64,000 nt of DNA from Cunninghamia lanceolata. Its lineage: Eukaryota; Streptophyta; Pinopsida; Cupressales; Cupressaceae. The stretch covers positions 5,642,001 through 5,706,000 of the forward strand of contig BSBN01000334.1 in the NCBI GenBank assembly GCA_027924645.1. The letters run 5' to 3'. A model generated the notes under the pieces. The model worked only from the letters and a program-made list of their open reading frames with translations, had not been told where the DNA came from and searched no databases. Of the stretch, positions 10,398-21,208 are shown in pieces. Made by a program: the position numbers and the translations under genes. Each line of letters begins with the position of its first letter. Position 1 is the stretch's first letter.

Positions 10398-10556
10398 TGT
10401 TAGAAAGATAGTTGATGTTGCACCAAAAGATTGACCTATTAATGCCCGATACAACCACCGGAGTTAATGAATCCACAGAAGGTGGTTAAGCCTTGTCACG
10501 AACCCAAACACTACACTGCATAGCATAAGGAGAGCAAGGGCACACACCTTGCAACA
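10398..10556 (-). repeat. TRIM left LTR (159 bp)
   Basis: TGTTAGAAAG to CTTGCAACA. Same length as the copy at 10612-10770. On the minus strand it is the 3' LTR. Confidence 0.92.
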
Positions 10557-10596
10557 ATCCCCCCAGTGCAAGCAAGGGATTCAAACCTGTGACCTA

Positions 10597-10610
10597 GGCT
10601 CTGATACTAA
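10597..10610 (-). other. TRIM primer-binding site
   Basis: Minus strand TTAGTATCAGAGCC is a near match to the initiator Met-tRNA complement, 1 nt from the right LTR. Confidence 0.85.
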
Positions 10611-10611
10611 T

Positions 10612-10770
10612 TGTTAGCAAGATAGTTGTTTTTGCATCAAAAGATTGACTTGGTAATGCCCAATACAACTGCTAGAGTTAATGAATCCATGGGAGGTAGT
10701 TAAGCCTTGTCCCAAATCTAACCACTGTGTTGTATAGAACAAGGAGACCAAGGACACATACCTTACAACA
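10612..10770 (-). repeat. TRIM right LTR (159 bp)
   Basis: TGTTAGCAAG to CTTACAACA, followed by the TSD taaac at 10771-10775. On the minus strand it is the 5' LTR. Confidence 0.92.
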
Positions 10771-10775
10771 TAAAC

Positions 10776-10980
10776 TGCTAGTGTGTGGAAGCATCCATGC
10801 CCCTGGCAATCTTGATACCCTTCCATGAACCCCTCCTTTTGGCTTCTTGAATGCTTCATCCCAAGACTTCTACCATAATTATAAATAGAAATGGTAATAG
10901 TAGATCCCCTTTCTAATGCCATTAATGGCTTCAAAGAATCCCTGTGGGCTTCCATTTATTAGAAATGAAAATCTAGGATT
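10776..10980 (-). pseudogene. LINE-A reverse transcriptase, middle part
   Basis: Minus strand reads PRFSFLINGSPQGFFEAINGI, then KGDLLLPFLFIIMVEVLG and RGSWKGIKIARGMDASTH, the palm segment just before the catalytic box in plant LINE RTs. With the TRIM removed it continues directly into QFTDDKIIFG. Upstream of about 10980 the similarity is lost. Confidence 0.85.
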
Positions 10981-11340
10981 TTAAATGTGGCTTTATCTAA
11001 ACTTCATCCTTTTGAGCGAGATTTGTGTAAGGGATATAAATCCATCTGTTATCTTAGACCATTAAAATTTCTAAACTCTATTTTATATATTGATGAAAAT
11101 TTTGGACCTCCATTTTGAACAATCGATTGTAGGCAAATTTAAAGGTTTTAAAGTAAGCATTCTTGAACATATGATCATTGCAAACAAACATTTCTTGAAC
11201 AAGATTATATTAGTATCAACCATATTGGTATTGAGAGTTTGATTTATTTCTTTATCATGCAAACTTGTTTGATTTACAACTAAAGAAATTCTAAAAGGCA
11301 ATTGATGTCCTAAAATTGAATTAAATAAATTCTAGAGTAT
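10981..11340. other. Unassigned AT-rich stretch
   Basis: No domain or repeat recognised. It may hold the worn 5' part of LINE-A or an unrelated fragment. The short minus-strand frame at 11083-11301 looks like chance. Confidence 0.4.
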
Positions 11341-11774
11341 TGCAACAATCACACAACAATTAAAATTTTCAAATAGTGAAATTAAATACACAGACACAAA
11401 TAATTTACACCTTCAAATCATTTTTTCATTCCTTCAAAAAACTTACAAGGAAACCTCTATGAGTTGTTTCAATAACAGTTGCACAAAACTATAACATTAT
11501 TTAATCACTAAGTTCTTTTAATTATATCTTCCACCTATCTTTATAGTGTTCAACTATAAATATAATCTTCAAAAGCTTCTTTTCTCACATTGGAGATGAC
11601 TTGGAAGATAAGTTTAAATCATTAGTGTATATCTACACTTTATTAAACTTAATTGGCTAAATAAATGAATTTTACTTTCACTTAAGTGAAATACAAAATA
11701 GAATTAATTTTAACCACTTGCATGTTCACACTAAACATGTGTAGAAGATTTGAACTAAGATAGAAAAATTAACA
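11341..11774 (-). repeat. Copia-H 3' LTR (candidate, 434 bp)
   Basis: On the minus strand it starts TGTTAATTTTTC right after a purine tract (plus 11775-11784 ctccctctta) and can end TTGCA at 11341. AT-rich, with a TATTTATAG promoter-like site near 11560. The far end is inferred because the partner LTR was not found; agtat at 11336-11340 would be the TSD. Confidence 0.6.
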
Positions 11775-11784
11775 CTCCCTCTTA

Positions 11785-12496
11785 GTGAGGAAGGAATTCT
11801 GCACCAATCTAAGGTTGTCTCTAAAAGCTTCAAACATACCAGCAATCTATTGCTATGTGGAAATGTATTGGAGTTTAACTACTCCCTTTTGAATCTAATT
11901 TCAAATGAAGTGATATTAGATCCCTATGTGCTTGGACTTGTCATGAAACACTCAATTATCTAAGAGTCAGTTGCAATGTTGATTATCATAGTAAATGACC
12001 ATAGGGTACAACTCCTGATAGAATAATAATTCTATTAACTTGTGAATCTAAATGGCCTCACAACTAGCCATACCAACTAATATGTATTCTACCTCTATTA
12101 TGCATAGTGCCACTTAAGTTTTCTTCCTTCTAAACAAAGATATATCATTTTTGAACCCAAGCTAAAGCAAAACCTTGATGTGTTTTTCCTATTTGTTGCA
12201 TTGCCTACCCAATTAGAGTCTTATACACATGAAACTTCACTTCACCATATATAATATATCTCTGACCATACTCCACTATGCTCCTCAAATATCTAAGCAT
12301 ATGTTTTGCTACCACCTAATGCTCTTTTCTTGGATCCACCATGAACTGACTCAAGATGTTAACTACAACACATATCTCTTGTCTAATGTTGATCAAATAT
12401 ATCAAGATACCTATCAGATACCAATACAATGTGGGATCAATCAATTCTAAATTTAAAATTTTTGCCTTCTTTAGTTTAGTGAGAATAGGTGTGGTG
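11785..12496 (-). pseudogene. Copia-H RNase H and C-terminal RT, broken
   Basis: Minus strand from 12496: PITTPILTKLKKAKILNLEL, then DPTLYWYLIGILIYLINIRQ, VVNILSQFMVDPRKEH and VVAKHMLRYLR, the conserved region after the copia RT palm. Degraded RNase H follows, with IIEVEYILVGMASCEAI, a YYDNQ motif (YCDNQ in intact copies) and HDKSKHIGI near 12080-11900. Only 12316-12570 is open (it runs 69 bp into the Sire-L LTR by chance); the rest has many stops. Confidence 0.82.
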
Positions 12497-12501
12497 ATAG
12501 G

Positions 12502-13590
12502 TGTTGGCAAGAGACACTGTGTGGCTTCATTGGTGTTGTCATTAATGGCAATAAAGACCATTCCACACATCTGCAGGACATAGTGTATCTTTACTAGAAG
12601 TTAGATTGAAGGATAATTTGGTCTGGTAAGCAAGAATAGAGCATGCAGCAAGGTTCAACAGTTAGGTTCGGATCTCTTAAAGGAAGTATCTTTGTAAGGT
12701 GTGGACTTGGGAAAGTCAAGAGGAATACCTTGGCTGATAGATTCCAGGGATTGAGCCTCTGGTGATGAAAGAGTGAAGAGATATGAGCATCTAAGTATTG
12801 AGATCTAGTTTGGTAGAGTAGACAGAGGAAGAACTGATCAACAGAGTATTAGAATTATTTCGAACGAGATATTGATGGTGATCAAGGTTCTTAAGGTATC
12901 ATCCATGATTGGTTGACATGTTAGATGACTTTTGTAAGTATCTCCTTGATTTGTATTACTTGGTATGCAAAGATTCAACTGACAGATCAGAGTTTGGGAA
13001 AATATTAAGTATTCCAGATGCCGACTAGAAAGTGGATGAAATCCTTGGTGCGGATATATATACCAGATGGATTTAGATATAAGAGTGAGTAGTGTGTTGT
13101 ATGAAGTGTGAAGAAAAGCAGAGGAGAAGAGTAACAACAATATTATAGGTCCGGTATGTGACAGGATAGCAACACTAAAGAAGAGGAAGAATGAAGTGTA
13201 GTAGATCAGTCTATTGAGCCTAACTGGAACTGAACCTCAGCATGTGTAGATGCTTCTCATCAGTTTAAGTATCTAGTTTCATTATATAAACTATTGTACG
13301 TAGTAAGCCTCTTGTGAGCAATGTGCTCAGGTGGTGAGCCCTAATTGGCAAGTGCCAGTTTGTACTATCTTATTCTTCTAACAGAGAATACAATCTTGGG
13401 TTAATCACCCCATGGTTTTTCCCCTAATAGGGTTTTCCACATCAAAATCACTGTGTCATGTGTATTGATGTTATTTTCATTTCATGGTTATGTTTGCTTA
13501 TTTGATTTGATGCTGCATTAATTGTTAAGGAAGTTTAGAAAGATGAAATAATTAAGATGACTGATTCACCCCCCCTCTCAGTTATCAACA
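12502..13590 (+). repeat. Sire-L 5' LTR (1089 bp)
   Basis: TGTTGG at 12502 to ATCAACA at 13590. The 3' LTR lacks a roughly 66-bp segment present here near 12612-12690, and its own length without the LINE-like insertion is about 1.02 kb. Confidence 0.95.
13055..13062 (+). promoter_or_regulatory. Candidate TATA box of the Sire-L LTR
   Basis: TATATATA about 535 bp before the LTR end, conserved in the 3' LTR (near 19403). Inferred promoter position. Confidence 0.5.
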
Positions 13591-13591
13591 A

Positions 13592-13604
13592 TTGGTATCA
13601 GAGC
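13592..13604 (+). other. Sire-L primer-binding site
   Basis: TTGGTATCAGAGC, complement of the initiator Met-tRNA 3' end, 1 nt after the 5' LTR. Confidence 0.95.
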
Positions 13605-13655
13605 TAAGTTCCTCCAAACAGAGCCTAATAGCTTGAGGGAGATCTGGGAATTCAA

Positions 13656-14835
13656 ATGGATGTGTATGGTATGAGGGAACAACTTCAGTCTGCCCTTGAT
13701 GATCTTGAACAATCTAACTCTAAAGTCAATTAATTAAAGGAAAGACTCAAACAAGCTGATGATTTCATAAATGAACTAAAAGGGAAACTGAGTATTTATA
13801 TGAAAAAGAGAAAGGATCTACTTCAGCAATTGGCAAATCAAGGTGAAGCCAATGATACAAATGAAGATCTGAAGGAGAAAACCAAGTTATGTGAAAAGTT
13901 ATCAAATGAGGTCATTATGGTAAGACATGAAATGGAATCAGGAGTTATGAAATTCACTCAAGAAATTGAAGAGAAGAAAAATTGAAGATGATCTAAGACA
14001 ATCTCTCAAGGAAAAGTCAAAAGACTGCCACAAAATGGATAGAATAATTAGGCATCTAGAATCTAATCTTGAAAAAGCTAGAGACAATGAATAACAACTT
14101 GAGAATCAAATTGACAATCTTAAAAGGGATATTCAAACAACAAATGAATACAAAGAGAAATTTAAGATAAGCTCTTCTCAACTTGAAGTTCTTTTTCAAA
14201 GCTAGAAGAGTGTAGGTGACAAACAAGGCTTGGGGTATGAGAAAGGTGAAAGCTCTGAATCCGGTCAGAAGAACTCTGGATCAGGAAATCTAAGGAACAG
14301 ATCTAGAAGACCTCTGGTAAGACAACCAAATGCTCAAAGATATCCATCCTTCAATGGATATTGCCACAATTGCAATAACTTTGGTCATAAAGCAAATCAG
14401 TGCAGAAGAAGAATGAATCAAACTAACTCATCCTTCACCAGACAATGTTTCAATTGCAAAAGGTATGGTCACAAATCTCATGAGTGTATAGATATGCAAA
14501 TCAACAATTCATTCAATGGTAGATGTTTTGCATGCAATAGAATGGGACATATGGCTAATCATTGTAGATCAAGAGGATATCAGTCAAATATGCAAAGAAA
14601 TGTTGTTTGCTACAATTACAATAGATCTGGTCATATTGCCAAATTCTGTAGAAATAAGAATCAAGACAAAAGGGGTCCGGAACAGCATAATCATAACCAA
14701 GACAAAGGAAAAGGAAAAGTGAATGTAGATGAAATTAAAAGGGAGATGAATAAGATTTGGGTGATGAGAAGTATAGAGAATACTGGGTATGGATCTGCAC
14801 CAGAATCTGGTGCTAACAATCCTTCTAGAAATTGA
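13656..14835 (+). pseudogene. Sire-L Gag-like protein: coiled coil plus four CCHC zinc knuckles
   Basis: Starts ATG at 13656 (MDVYGMREQLQSALDDLEQ). The first half is charged and heptad-like (LKEKTKLCEKLSNEVIMVRH), predicted coiled coil. The stretch KISSSQLEVLFQ then KSVGDKQGLGYEKGESSESG resembles the C-terminal part of SIRE-type Gag. Four knuckles follow at about 14362-14660: CHNCNNFGHKANQC, CFNCKRYGHKSHEC, CFACNRMGHMANHC and CYNYNRSGHIAKFC (the fourth has Tyr for its second Cys). The usual UBN2 N-terminal half of copia Gag is absent. Breaks: TAA near 13731 (CAA in a live copy would fit), a one-base frame change near 13978, stops near 14091 and 14203. The part from 14230 to 14835 is open. Likely role: binding and packaging element RNA. 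Confidence 0.85.
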
Positions 14836-15480
14836 ATAGATGAGCTCTAGCTTAGGGGGAGTCACTAAGAAAAACCAAATCCCCCAGCCAGTCAATTGGT
14901 GCCTGATATTGGCACATGGGAAGTTGTAGACTAAAGGGTTCTTAGAGAAACATCTAAAGTAAGTTTGGTAAAGATAAGAAAGATCCGCAAGAAGATTTGG
15001 AAAATCTAATCCACCAAGATTGATCTGATTCAATAGTCATCCAGTAAAATAGGATTATCACAGTTAGATTTGGTATGATTCAAATTCAAGGCATCTTGAT
15101 CTGCAAATAGATCAAATGATTGGGGAGAGTAAGATAGTTCATTATTAATCACCAAGGATAACTCTAAGTATATCTCAGTGATCCAGAAAAAGATATTTCT
15201 CAAAATAAGAACTAGGCAATCGGAATGACTTAAGTTGCGCATTTATTACAGTGTGGATTTAGGGTTCTTCTCAGAAATAAAAAGGTTCATTCACTCGTCA
15301 TTCACACATTTGCATTCGAGAAGAAAAGAAAAGGAGCTTTGCAACAAATTGTTTCAAATTTCTCAAAGATCAACCGTTGAAGTCGAATCTTCCAGCAAAT
15401 CAATCTGGCTCACTCCGCAAACCCTAGAAGCACAAAAGGTATTTTCCATTATTGATTATTTATTTGTAAATCTTTTGAAG
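14836..15480 (+). other. Non-coding stretch between the two Sire-L frames
   Basis: Contains a purine run (cttagggggagtc near 14850), and from about 15241 a stretch that looks like the 5' leader of a plant mRNA (pyrimidine-rich, with aaaccctag near 15420) ending at the ATG at 15481. No convincing TATA box. It could be a promoter and leader for the downstream frame. Confidence 0.45.
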
Positions 15481-18400
15481 ATGACTACACTGAATGTTGT
15501 AAAGTTCACTGATAGGCCGCATCCCAAATTCAAGAAACATCCATATAAATCCCTAGAAGTTGATCCCATAGGCACCTTTTCAAACATTCTGCATGGGGTT
15601 CTGCATGTAGAAGATGTTAGGACATATATTCATGTGAATATTGAAGATCTTGGGGAATCTAAGCTGGCTGATATCTATCACAATCATTTGATAGATGACT
15701 CATTTGAACTCAAAACTCAGTATAAAGCCATCCAGGACAAGCATTTTGCACAATGGATTCATTTCCCCTATTTTACAAAAGAAGAATGGGTCTGGTATAT
15801 TTTGAGCAGAGTGCATGGTAACTTCATGTGGTTATATGGACCATTTAAGATAACCAAGGATGCCATTAGGACTGTAACCAGATTACACTCATCTTGTGGG
15901 ATTCCTGTCTTAAATCCATCAAGAATCAAACTGTGAGTGAGGCTACCAAATCAAAGTTTCACAAAAGAACAATGACAATATAAGACATCATTGATCCGAA
16001 TATCAAGTTTGCCTCCATGGTCATCAGTTATAAGATATATCACTCTAGCAGAGAAAATTCAGTACCTGGAACTATAATTTACACTGGTTATGAAATGTTG
16101 AGGAAAAATGTAGATTATGATCTTTGTGAACTCCTTCTGAACCAACTAATGGAAAATCTACAAAAGATTAAGGACAAGAAGAACTCCTTCAAGTATGGTG
16201 GTCTATTACTGTGCTTGTTCTTCTATTTCATGAATGAGCTTCCCGGATCCAGTGGTTGGGTATGGCAAAATGATAGACTCGTAGCCATCCAAATCAAAGA
16301 CTATATACATGGGCTTGGTGATGCCAAGGCACAAAATACAACACTCTGGTGCTATTTCAAGAATTTTCAGAGCATGATGCAAGCAAGAGAGAGAATCCCC
16401 CAATCCTTAGTTGAAAAGTATAAAGATACAATATGCTTTATAGTAGAAACTGATCAATGTCTAATGGAGGCAGTAGAGCCAAGAATAGTTTGGATCATGC
16501 CAATGGGGTATGAAGTAGATGAGAAAATTGTTGAGCTACATGTTCAACACATGCTCAGTCAACCCAAGGATCCTAAAGCATAAAGGATTGGAACCTTTGA
16601 AGAATTAAGTGTGAAGATCCATGTGGAGCTAAGACAACCAGAAATAAAAAGAAAAGTGAGGAGGGAAGTCAAAGAGTTTGCCAAGAGGCATGGAATCTCA
16701 AAAGAGGCACTAGATGCAAATAGAGAAAAGATGGAAAGGGCAGAAAAGGAAGAGGTAGAAAAAGAAAGTACTCCGGTGCAAGCACCTTCCCAGACCAGAT
16801 CAACCAAAAGCTCTGCACCTGCCACTTCCAAGGGACAAAAGGCTTCAAAACTGGAAGCTTAGACATCTGGAAAAGGAGAGAAGAGAACCAAGAAAAAGGC
16901 AACAAGGTCTTACACAAGACAAAAGGATGAAGAAGAGACAGAATTAGATGAGGAAGTAAAGAAAATGAAGAAGAGGAAGAAAGTATTTGGAGTATCCACT
17001 ATCGGTCTAGACAAGGAAAAAGAAAAGATAGATAAATGTGTTGAGAAGCCCACTCTTGATGATATCATCAAAGCAATTACTGTGATGGAAACCTGAAACC
17101 AATAATAGAATTCTATGATAAATATAGTGAAGCTAATCAGAAGATCTTGCAAGATGCCACAGTTAAGTATCTGAACATCTACAATAAAGTTTTCATTGAC
17201 ATCATATATTTAATTCCTAAAAGCCTTGAGAAGGAACTTGAAATGAGAAAAAATAATGCCAAAGAAAAGGACATGGAGATCCAGAAACAGATAGCCATTC
17301 AGCTCTATCCCTCCATCACTCCTAAGTAGAAGAATGTGATCTTCAAAGATTGTAAGGATGAGTTCCAAAGCAAAGCTAGAATGAATCAGCTTATGCTTGG
17401 AGAAATAGACAAGGTAGCAAAAGAAATAGAAGACATCCTCAGAAATGCTTTAAAGAGATTCATCATTCATATCATAGAGGACTTAGATGATCCCTTGGCT
17501 ACATATGTTGAAGAAAAATCTATTGAAATAGTAGTAGAAGAGGTAAAGGAGAAAGGTGAAGAGAAAGATAAGGACTTAGAATCCTCTACTCCAAAAGAGA
17601 AGGTCCAAAAAGAAGTAAATATCTCTCATATGGTTTCCCCTGCAGACTTCGGATCCAAAGGAGAAGAAAGAATAGAAGAGAAGAAAAAAGAAGATGACAT
17701 TAGCAAGGCTACAGAAGGAGAGAAAAATCCAACAGAGAAGGCCACAAATGATAGTGGTAAGGCTGTAGAAGGGGAGAAAATTCTGTCTCCGGCAAGAGAC
17801 ACAGCAAAAGCAGTCAAAGATTTCTTGACCAAAGAAATGACGGAATTTGATGAACTAGAATTGCTTCAAGGTCCATTCAATTTTGATTCCCTCTCTTTGG
17901 TTCAAACCATGAAACTAGCATCCTTCACTCAAGCAAAGGCAAAAGAAAAAATGTTGAAGTCTCACATGGAAGACTGTGAGCTCATAGAAAATACATCTAG
18001 TGTATTAGAAAAGATCATGCCATCCTTCCAAAAGGATCCTATAGCTTCTTCATTCGGTAATCTCAAGTCTCTTGTTAGTTCTGTCAACACTCATTTTGAA
18101 TCTTTAGAAAAATCAGTTGAGGTGAAGGTCCAGAAAGAGTTTTTTGATAATAGATTCTCTGAGTTACAAGACTTTATAACCAATGATAGGAGAAATATAG
18201 ATATTGGGATAAAGAGCTTAGAAAATGCTCTTAAGGATGGAGGAGAAGTATATAAATTTTGTATATCTTGGACTAAAGTAACAAAGGATATTGAGAAGAG
18301 AGTGAAAGAACAAGAGGATAAAATGTCAAGCCTCTCTGAGAGTTTTGATCCTCTCACTATATCCATAATAAACCAGGAATGTCAAACTATTGCAGTCATG

Positions 18401-18679
18401 AATGAGATTAAGAAGCTTGAGAAGGAGAGGAAGAACATATTAAGTAGGATGGGTGAACTTAGAGGGATGATTATCCCTAAATTAGAGGCCATGCATCAGG
18501 CCCTAACTGATGCCCAGACCATAGCTCGAACTAGTGATCTGACAGATCTTAAGAGGGCAGAAGCTTTTGCATTCCTATTAAGTGGTCACATCTTAATTTT
18601 AGATAGGATGAAGCAGAGTTGGGCAACAGAATTTGCCCAATTGAAGACATCTTTTGCAGATATACTTCAGTATTTGTAA
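15481..18679 (+). pseudogene. Sire-L orphan ORF, about 1060 codons, function unknown
   Basis: I do not recognise this protein. The best start is ATG 15481 (MTTLNVVKFTDRPHPKF). Segment 1 (to 15935) is a globular N-terminus with HPYKSLEVDPIGTFSNILHG and a Trp-rich part (FAQWIHFPYFTKEEWVWY). After a frame change, segment 2 (16017-16583) has KYGGLLLCLFFYFMNELPGS, a hydrophobic helix, and WVWQNDRLVAIQIKDYIHGL. Segment 3 (16584-17095) is very basic and acidic in turn (EVKEFAKRHGISKEAL; KKMKKRKKVFG). Segment 4 (17147-18679) has a Lys/Glu-rich linker with a repeated KATEGEKNP/KAVEGEK unit and a long C-terminal coiled coil; its part 17336-18679 is open for 447 codons. Breaks: frame changes near 15935 and 17095, stops at 16581 and 16860 and near 17327. 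The place after gag where pol should be, plus coiled coil, recalls the env-like ORF of SIRE elements, but no signal peptide or clear membrane anchor is seen. A captured host gene is the other option. Confidence 0.75.
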
Positions 18680-18923
18680 GTATAGCATGTATATATACTT
18701 ATGTGGCTAAGTATAGATTGTTTTTGGGAAATTTTGGTGTACGGACCCTACCCTTTTCCATTGATGTCAAAGGGGGAGTGAGGAGTAGTGAAAAATGTGG
18801 ACTCCAGCTAAGGGGGAGCTCCAGTATAGTGTACAATAGAACAAAGCATCAACCAAGGGGGAGTGTAGTATAATACTTAGTCATTTTTCACTAAGTGTTT
18901 CCATCAATGCCAAAGGGGGAGAT
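18680..18923 (+). other. Sire-L 3' untranslated region with four polypurine-tract-like motifs
   Basis: Purine runs aaagggggag or taagggggag near 18769, 18809, 18855 and 18911; the last touches the 3' LTR. Same arrangement as in Copia-1, -2 and -3. Confidence 0.85.
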
Positions 18924-19870
18924 TGTTGGCAAGAGACACTGTGTGGCTTCATTGGTGTTGTCATTGATGGCAATAAAGACCATTGCACACATCCGTAGGA
19001 CATAGTGTATCTTTACTAGAAGTTAGATTGAAGTATCTTTGCAAAGTACGGACTTGGGAAAGTCAAGAGGAATACCTTGACTGATAGATTCTAGGGATTG
19101 AGCCTCTGATGATGAAAGAGTGAAGAGATATGAGCATCTAAGTATTGAGGTCTAGTTTGGTAGAGTAGACAGAGGAAGAACTGATCAACAGAGTATCAAA
19201 ATTATTCTGGATGAGATAGTGATGGTGATCAAGGTTCTTAAGCTATCACCCATGATTGGCTGACATGTTAGATGACTTCTATAAGTATCTCCTTGATTCA
19301 CATTACTTGGTATTCAAAGATTCAGTCGACAGATCAGAGTTTGGGAAAATATTAAGTATTCTGGATGCTGACTAGAAAGTGGATGAAATCCTTGGTGCGG
19401 ATATATATACCAAATGGATTTAGATATGAGAGTGAGTAGTGTGTTGTATGAAGTGTGAAGAAAAGTAGAGGAGAAGAGTAACAATAGTATTACAGGTCCA
19501 GTATGTGATAGGATAACAGTACTAAAGAAGAGGAAGAATGAAGTGCAATAGATTAGTCTATTGAGCCTAACTGGAACTGAACCTCAGCATATGTAGATGC
19601 TTCTCATCAGTTCAAGTATCGAGTTTCATTGTATAAACTATTGTAGGTAGTGAGCCTCTTGTGAGCAGTGTGCTCAGGCAGTGAGCCCTAATTGGTAAGT
19701 GCCACTTTGTACTATCTTATTCTTCTAACAAAGAATACAATCTTGAGTTAATCACCCCATGGTTTTTCCCCTAATAGGGCTTTCCACGTCAAAATCACTG
19801 TGTCATGTGTATTGATGTTATTTTCATTTCATGGTTATGTTTGCTTATTTGATTTGATGCTGCATTAATT

Positions 19871-21208
19871 ATTTTTGATAATATAAGGCGGCTAAACAAG
19901 GGGCCGAACCCTTACAAAAAGCAGACAGGCCATAAAGGCAGCAAGCACAAAAAGTGCCTTAAACCAGATACATCAATTACAGTTATCCCAGCATAAATAG
20001 CAAAACCACCTACTATAAACTAAGATAGTAAATACAAAGTAGCAGAGTATTAGCAACATAAAAGCAAAAACTAAGGAGGCAAATTCTCTCCTTACTTAAC
20101 CATGGATTTAATAATGTCATCCAAATTCCTAGCAAGATCATCATTGTCAGCATTGACAGGCACCCCTAGGTTTTTTAGCACAGAAATATTGAGGAAAATA
20201 GAATTCCTGAGCACAGTGGAAAGATTCTATTCCAACTTCTCAATGTGAGCCCTCAGACCTACTAGATCAGCTCCCAGACCAGCATCAGTGTCCATATCAT
20301 CATCAACCTCTTCCATGAACATCTCTCCCACTTTGTCAGCGTTCTTAGTAGAATCAGCAACATCCTCAGTGGTAGTCCCCATATCATGAGCCTCTTGCTT
20401 ACCTTCAGCATCCCCAGATATGTCCTGAATCTCCATATCCTTAGCCTCATCCCCCCAGGTGGATTCATCTGAACCACTCTCAGAATAATCAATTAGTTTT
20501 GCTTTAAGAGCAGGTTTGCCAGCGATTCGCCCTGACTGCCTAACTCCAGAGGAGAGACCATCCTTAAAAACCTTAGCAGATGAATGAGACTTGCTACTCT
20601 GGCCCACCGGGGTCCTACCAGGATTTTTAGGCGTCCCAACCATAGCCCTCCTAGTGCTTATTTCACTAGCAATTGTCTCTCTTTTTGCCCTTTGTATTGA
20701 CAGTAGGACCCAGAGCATCAATAGGAATCTCCTCAGGAGTGGAAAAAGAAACTTCTTTAGTCTTAGTAGGAACAGGGGAGGGCCCAGGTTCTTCAACACT
20801 AGGAATATCCTTAGGGTTAGAGGATGGTTCCCCACTATTGGTTTGAATGGACTTAGAAGGTTCAAGGGCAAGATGGTGGTTATAAAGACAGAGGATAAGG
20901 CCCTGATGAAGAGGGATGGGTTTCCTAGCAAGGTTCTTAGCCAGTTTAGCCCTAACCCTAAGGACAGAATGCCCAAGGGAAGAAAGTAGATAAAATGGAA
21001 AGCTAATTTGAGCATTGCGATGAAAATGATTCAATAGGGGAAGATGATAGTTGTAAAACCTGGTGAAGCATCCCTCCAAGGTGAAATACTTCATGAGGAG
21101 AAAACACACACCATCCCAAGGCTCGGGCAGCTTTGCTCTATCAAATCCCCCCTGATAGGGGACTAATTCTTCACCATCTCCAAGAAAGAGCTTCTGACTG
21201 GAAGGGCA
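19871..21208 (-). mobile_element. LINE-like retroinsertion, 5' truncated, without reverse transcriptase
   Basis: Flanked by a 12-bp direct repeat GCTGCATTAATT (19859-19870 and 21209-21220) that occurs once in the intact 5' LTR, so this is a target-primed type insertion. On the minus strand the 3' end reads ttcggccccttgtttagccg then tatattatcaaaaat, a short A-rich end as in plant LINE/SINE tails. It has no LTRs. It carries one frame that is open right from the truncated 5' edge and no RT or endonuclease, so it is a non-autonomous passenger or a retrocopied gene. Confidence 0.85.
20092..21208 (-). pseudogene. Orphan ORF of the LINE-like insertion, about 370 codons
   Basis: Not recognised. The frame enters at the truncated 5' edge (CPSSQKLFLGDGEELVPYQG), with a globular part FLLMKYFTLEGCFTRFYNYH, then HRNAQISFPFYLLSSLGHSV and PIPLHQGLILCLYNHH. 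A Pro/Ser-rich low-complexity linker follows, then a basic patch and a strongly acidic tail (MFMEEVDDDMDTDAGLG). A one-base frame change falls near 20690 (frames 21109-20666 and 21015-20227). A TAG at 20227-20229 interrupts a helix that continues in frame to a TAA at 20092-20094. The 221 bp beyond are the 3' untranslated region. Its globular part is similar in style, not in clear sequence, to segment 2 of the Sire-L orphan ORF. No nuclease or polymerase motif is visible. Confidence 0.7.

Larger units (their letters stand above)
10398..10770 (-). mobile_element. TRIM (terminal-repeat retrotransposon in miniature), 373 bp
   Basis: A complete miniature LTR element: LTRs of 159 bp at 10398-10556 and 10612-10770, both starting TGTTAG and ending CAACA, around a 55-bp core. 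On the minus strand the core starts with a PBS (TTAGTATCAGAGCC, plus 10597-10610) and ends with a polypurine tract (plus 10557-10566). A perfect 5-bp TSD TAAAC flanks it (10393-10397 and 10771-10775). It codes for nothing. Removing it joins the LINE-A RT frame across the QFTDD catalytic box. The LTRs differ at many positions, so it is old. Confidence 0.92.

Noticed and set aside
10557..10611. tRNA-derived SINE (a B-box-like ggtttgaatcc on the minus strand)
   Set aside because: The flanking 159-bp direct repeats, PBS, PPT and 5-bp TSD make it the core of a TRIM.
12356..12583. Plus-strand frames around 12229-12583
   Set aside because: They cross the Copia-H/Sire-L junction and lie opposite recognisable RT sequence.
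14584..15033. Minus-strand 149-codon frame opposite the zinc knuckles
   Set aside because: Antisense shadow of a clear four-knuckle Gag.
20591..20989. Plus-strand 132-codon frame opposite the LINE-like ORF
   Set aside because: The minus-strand frame extends to the element edge and has protein-like composition; this one is its shadow.
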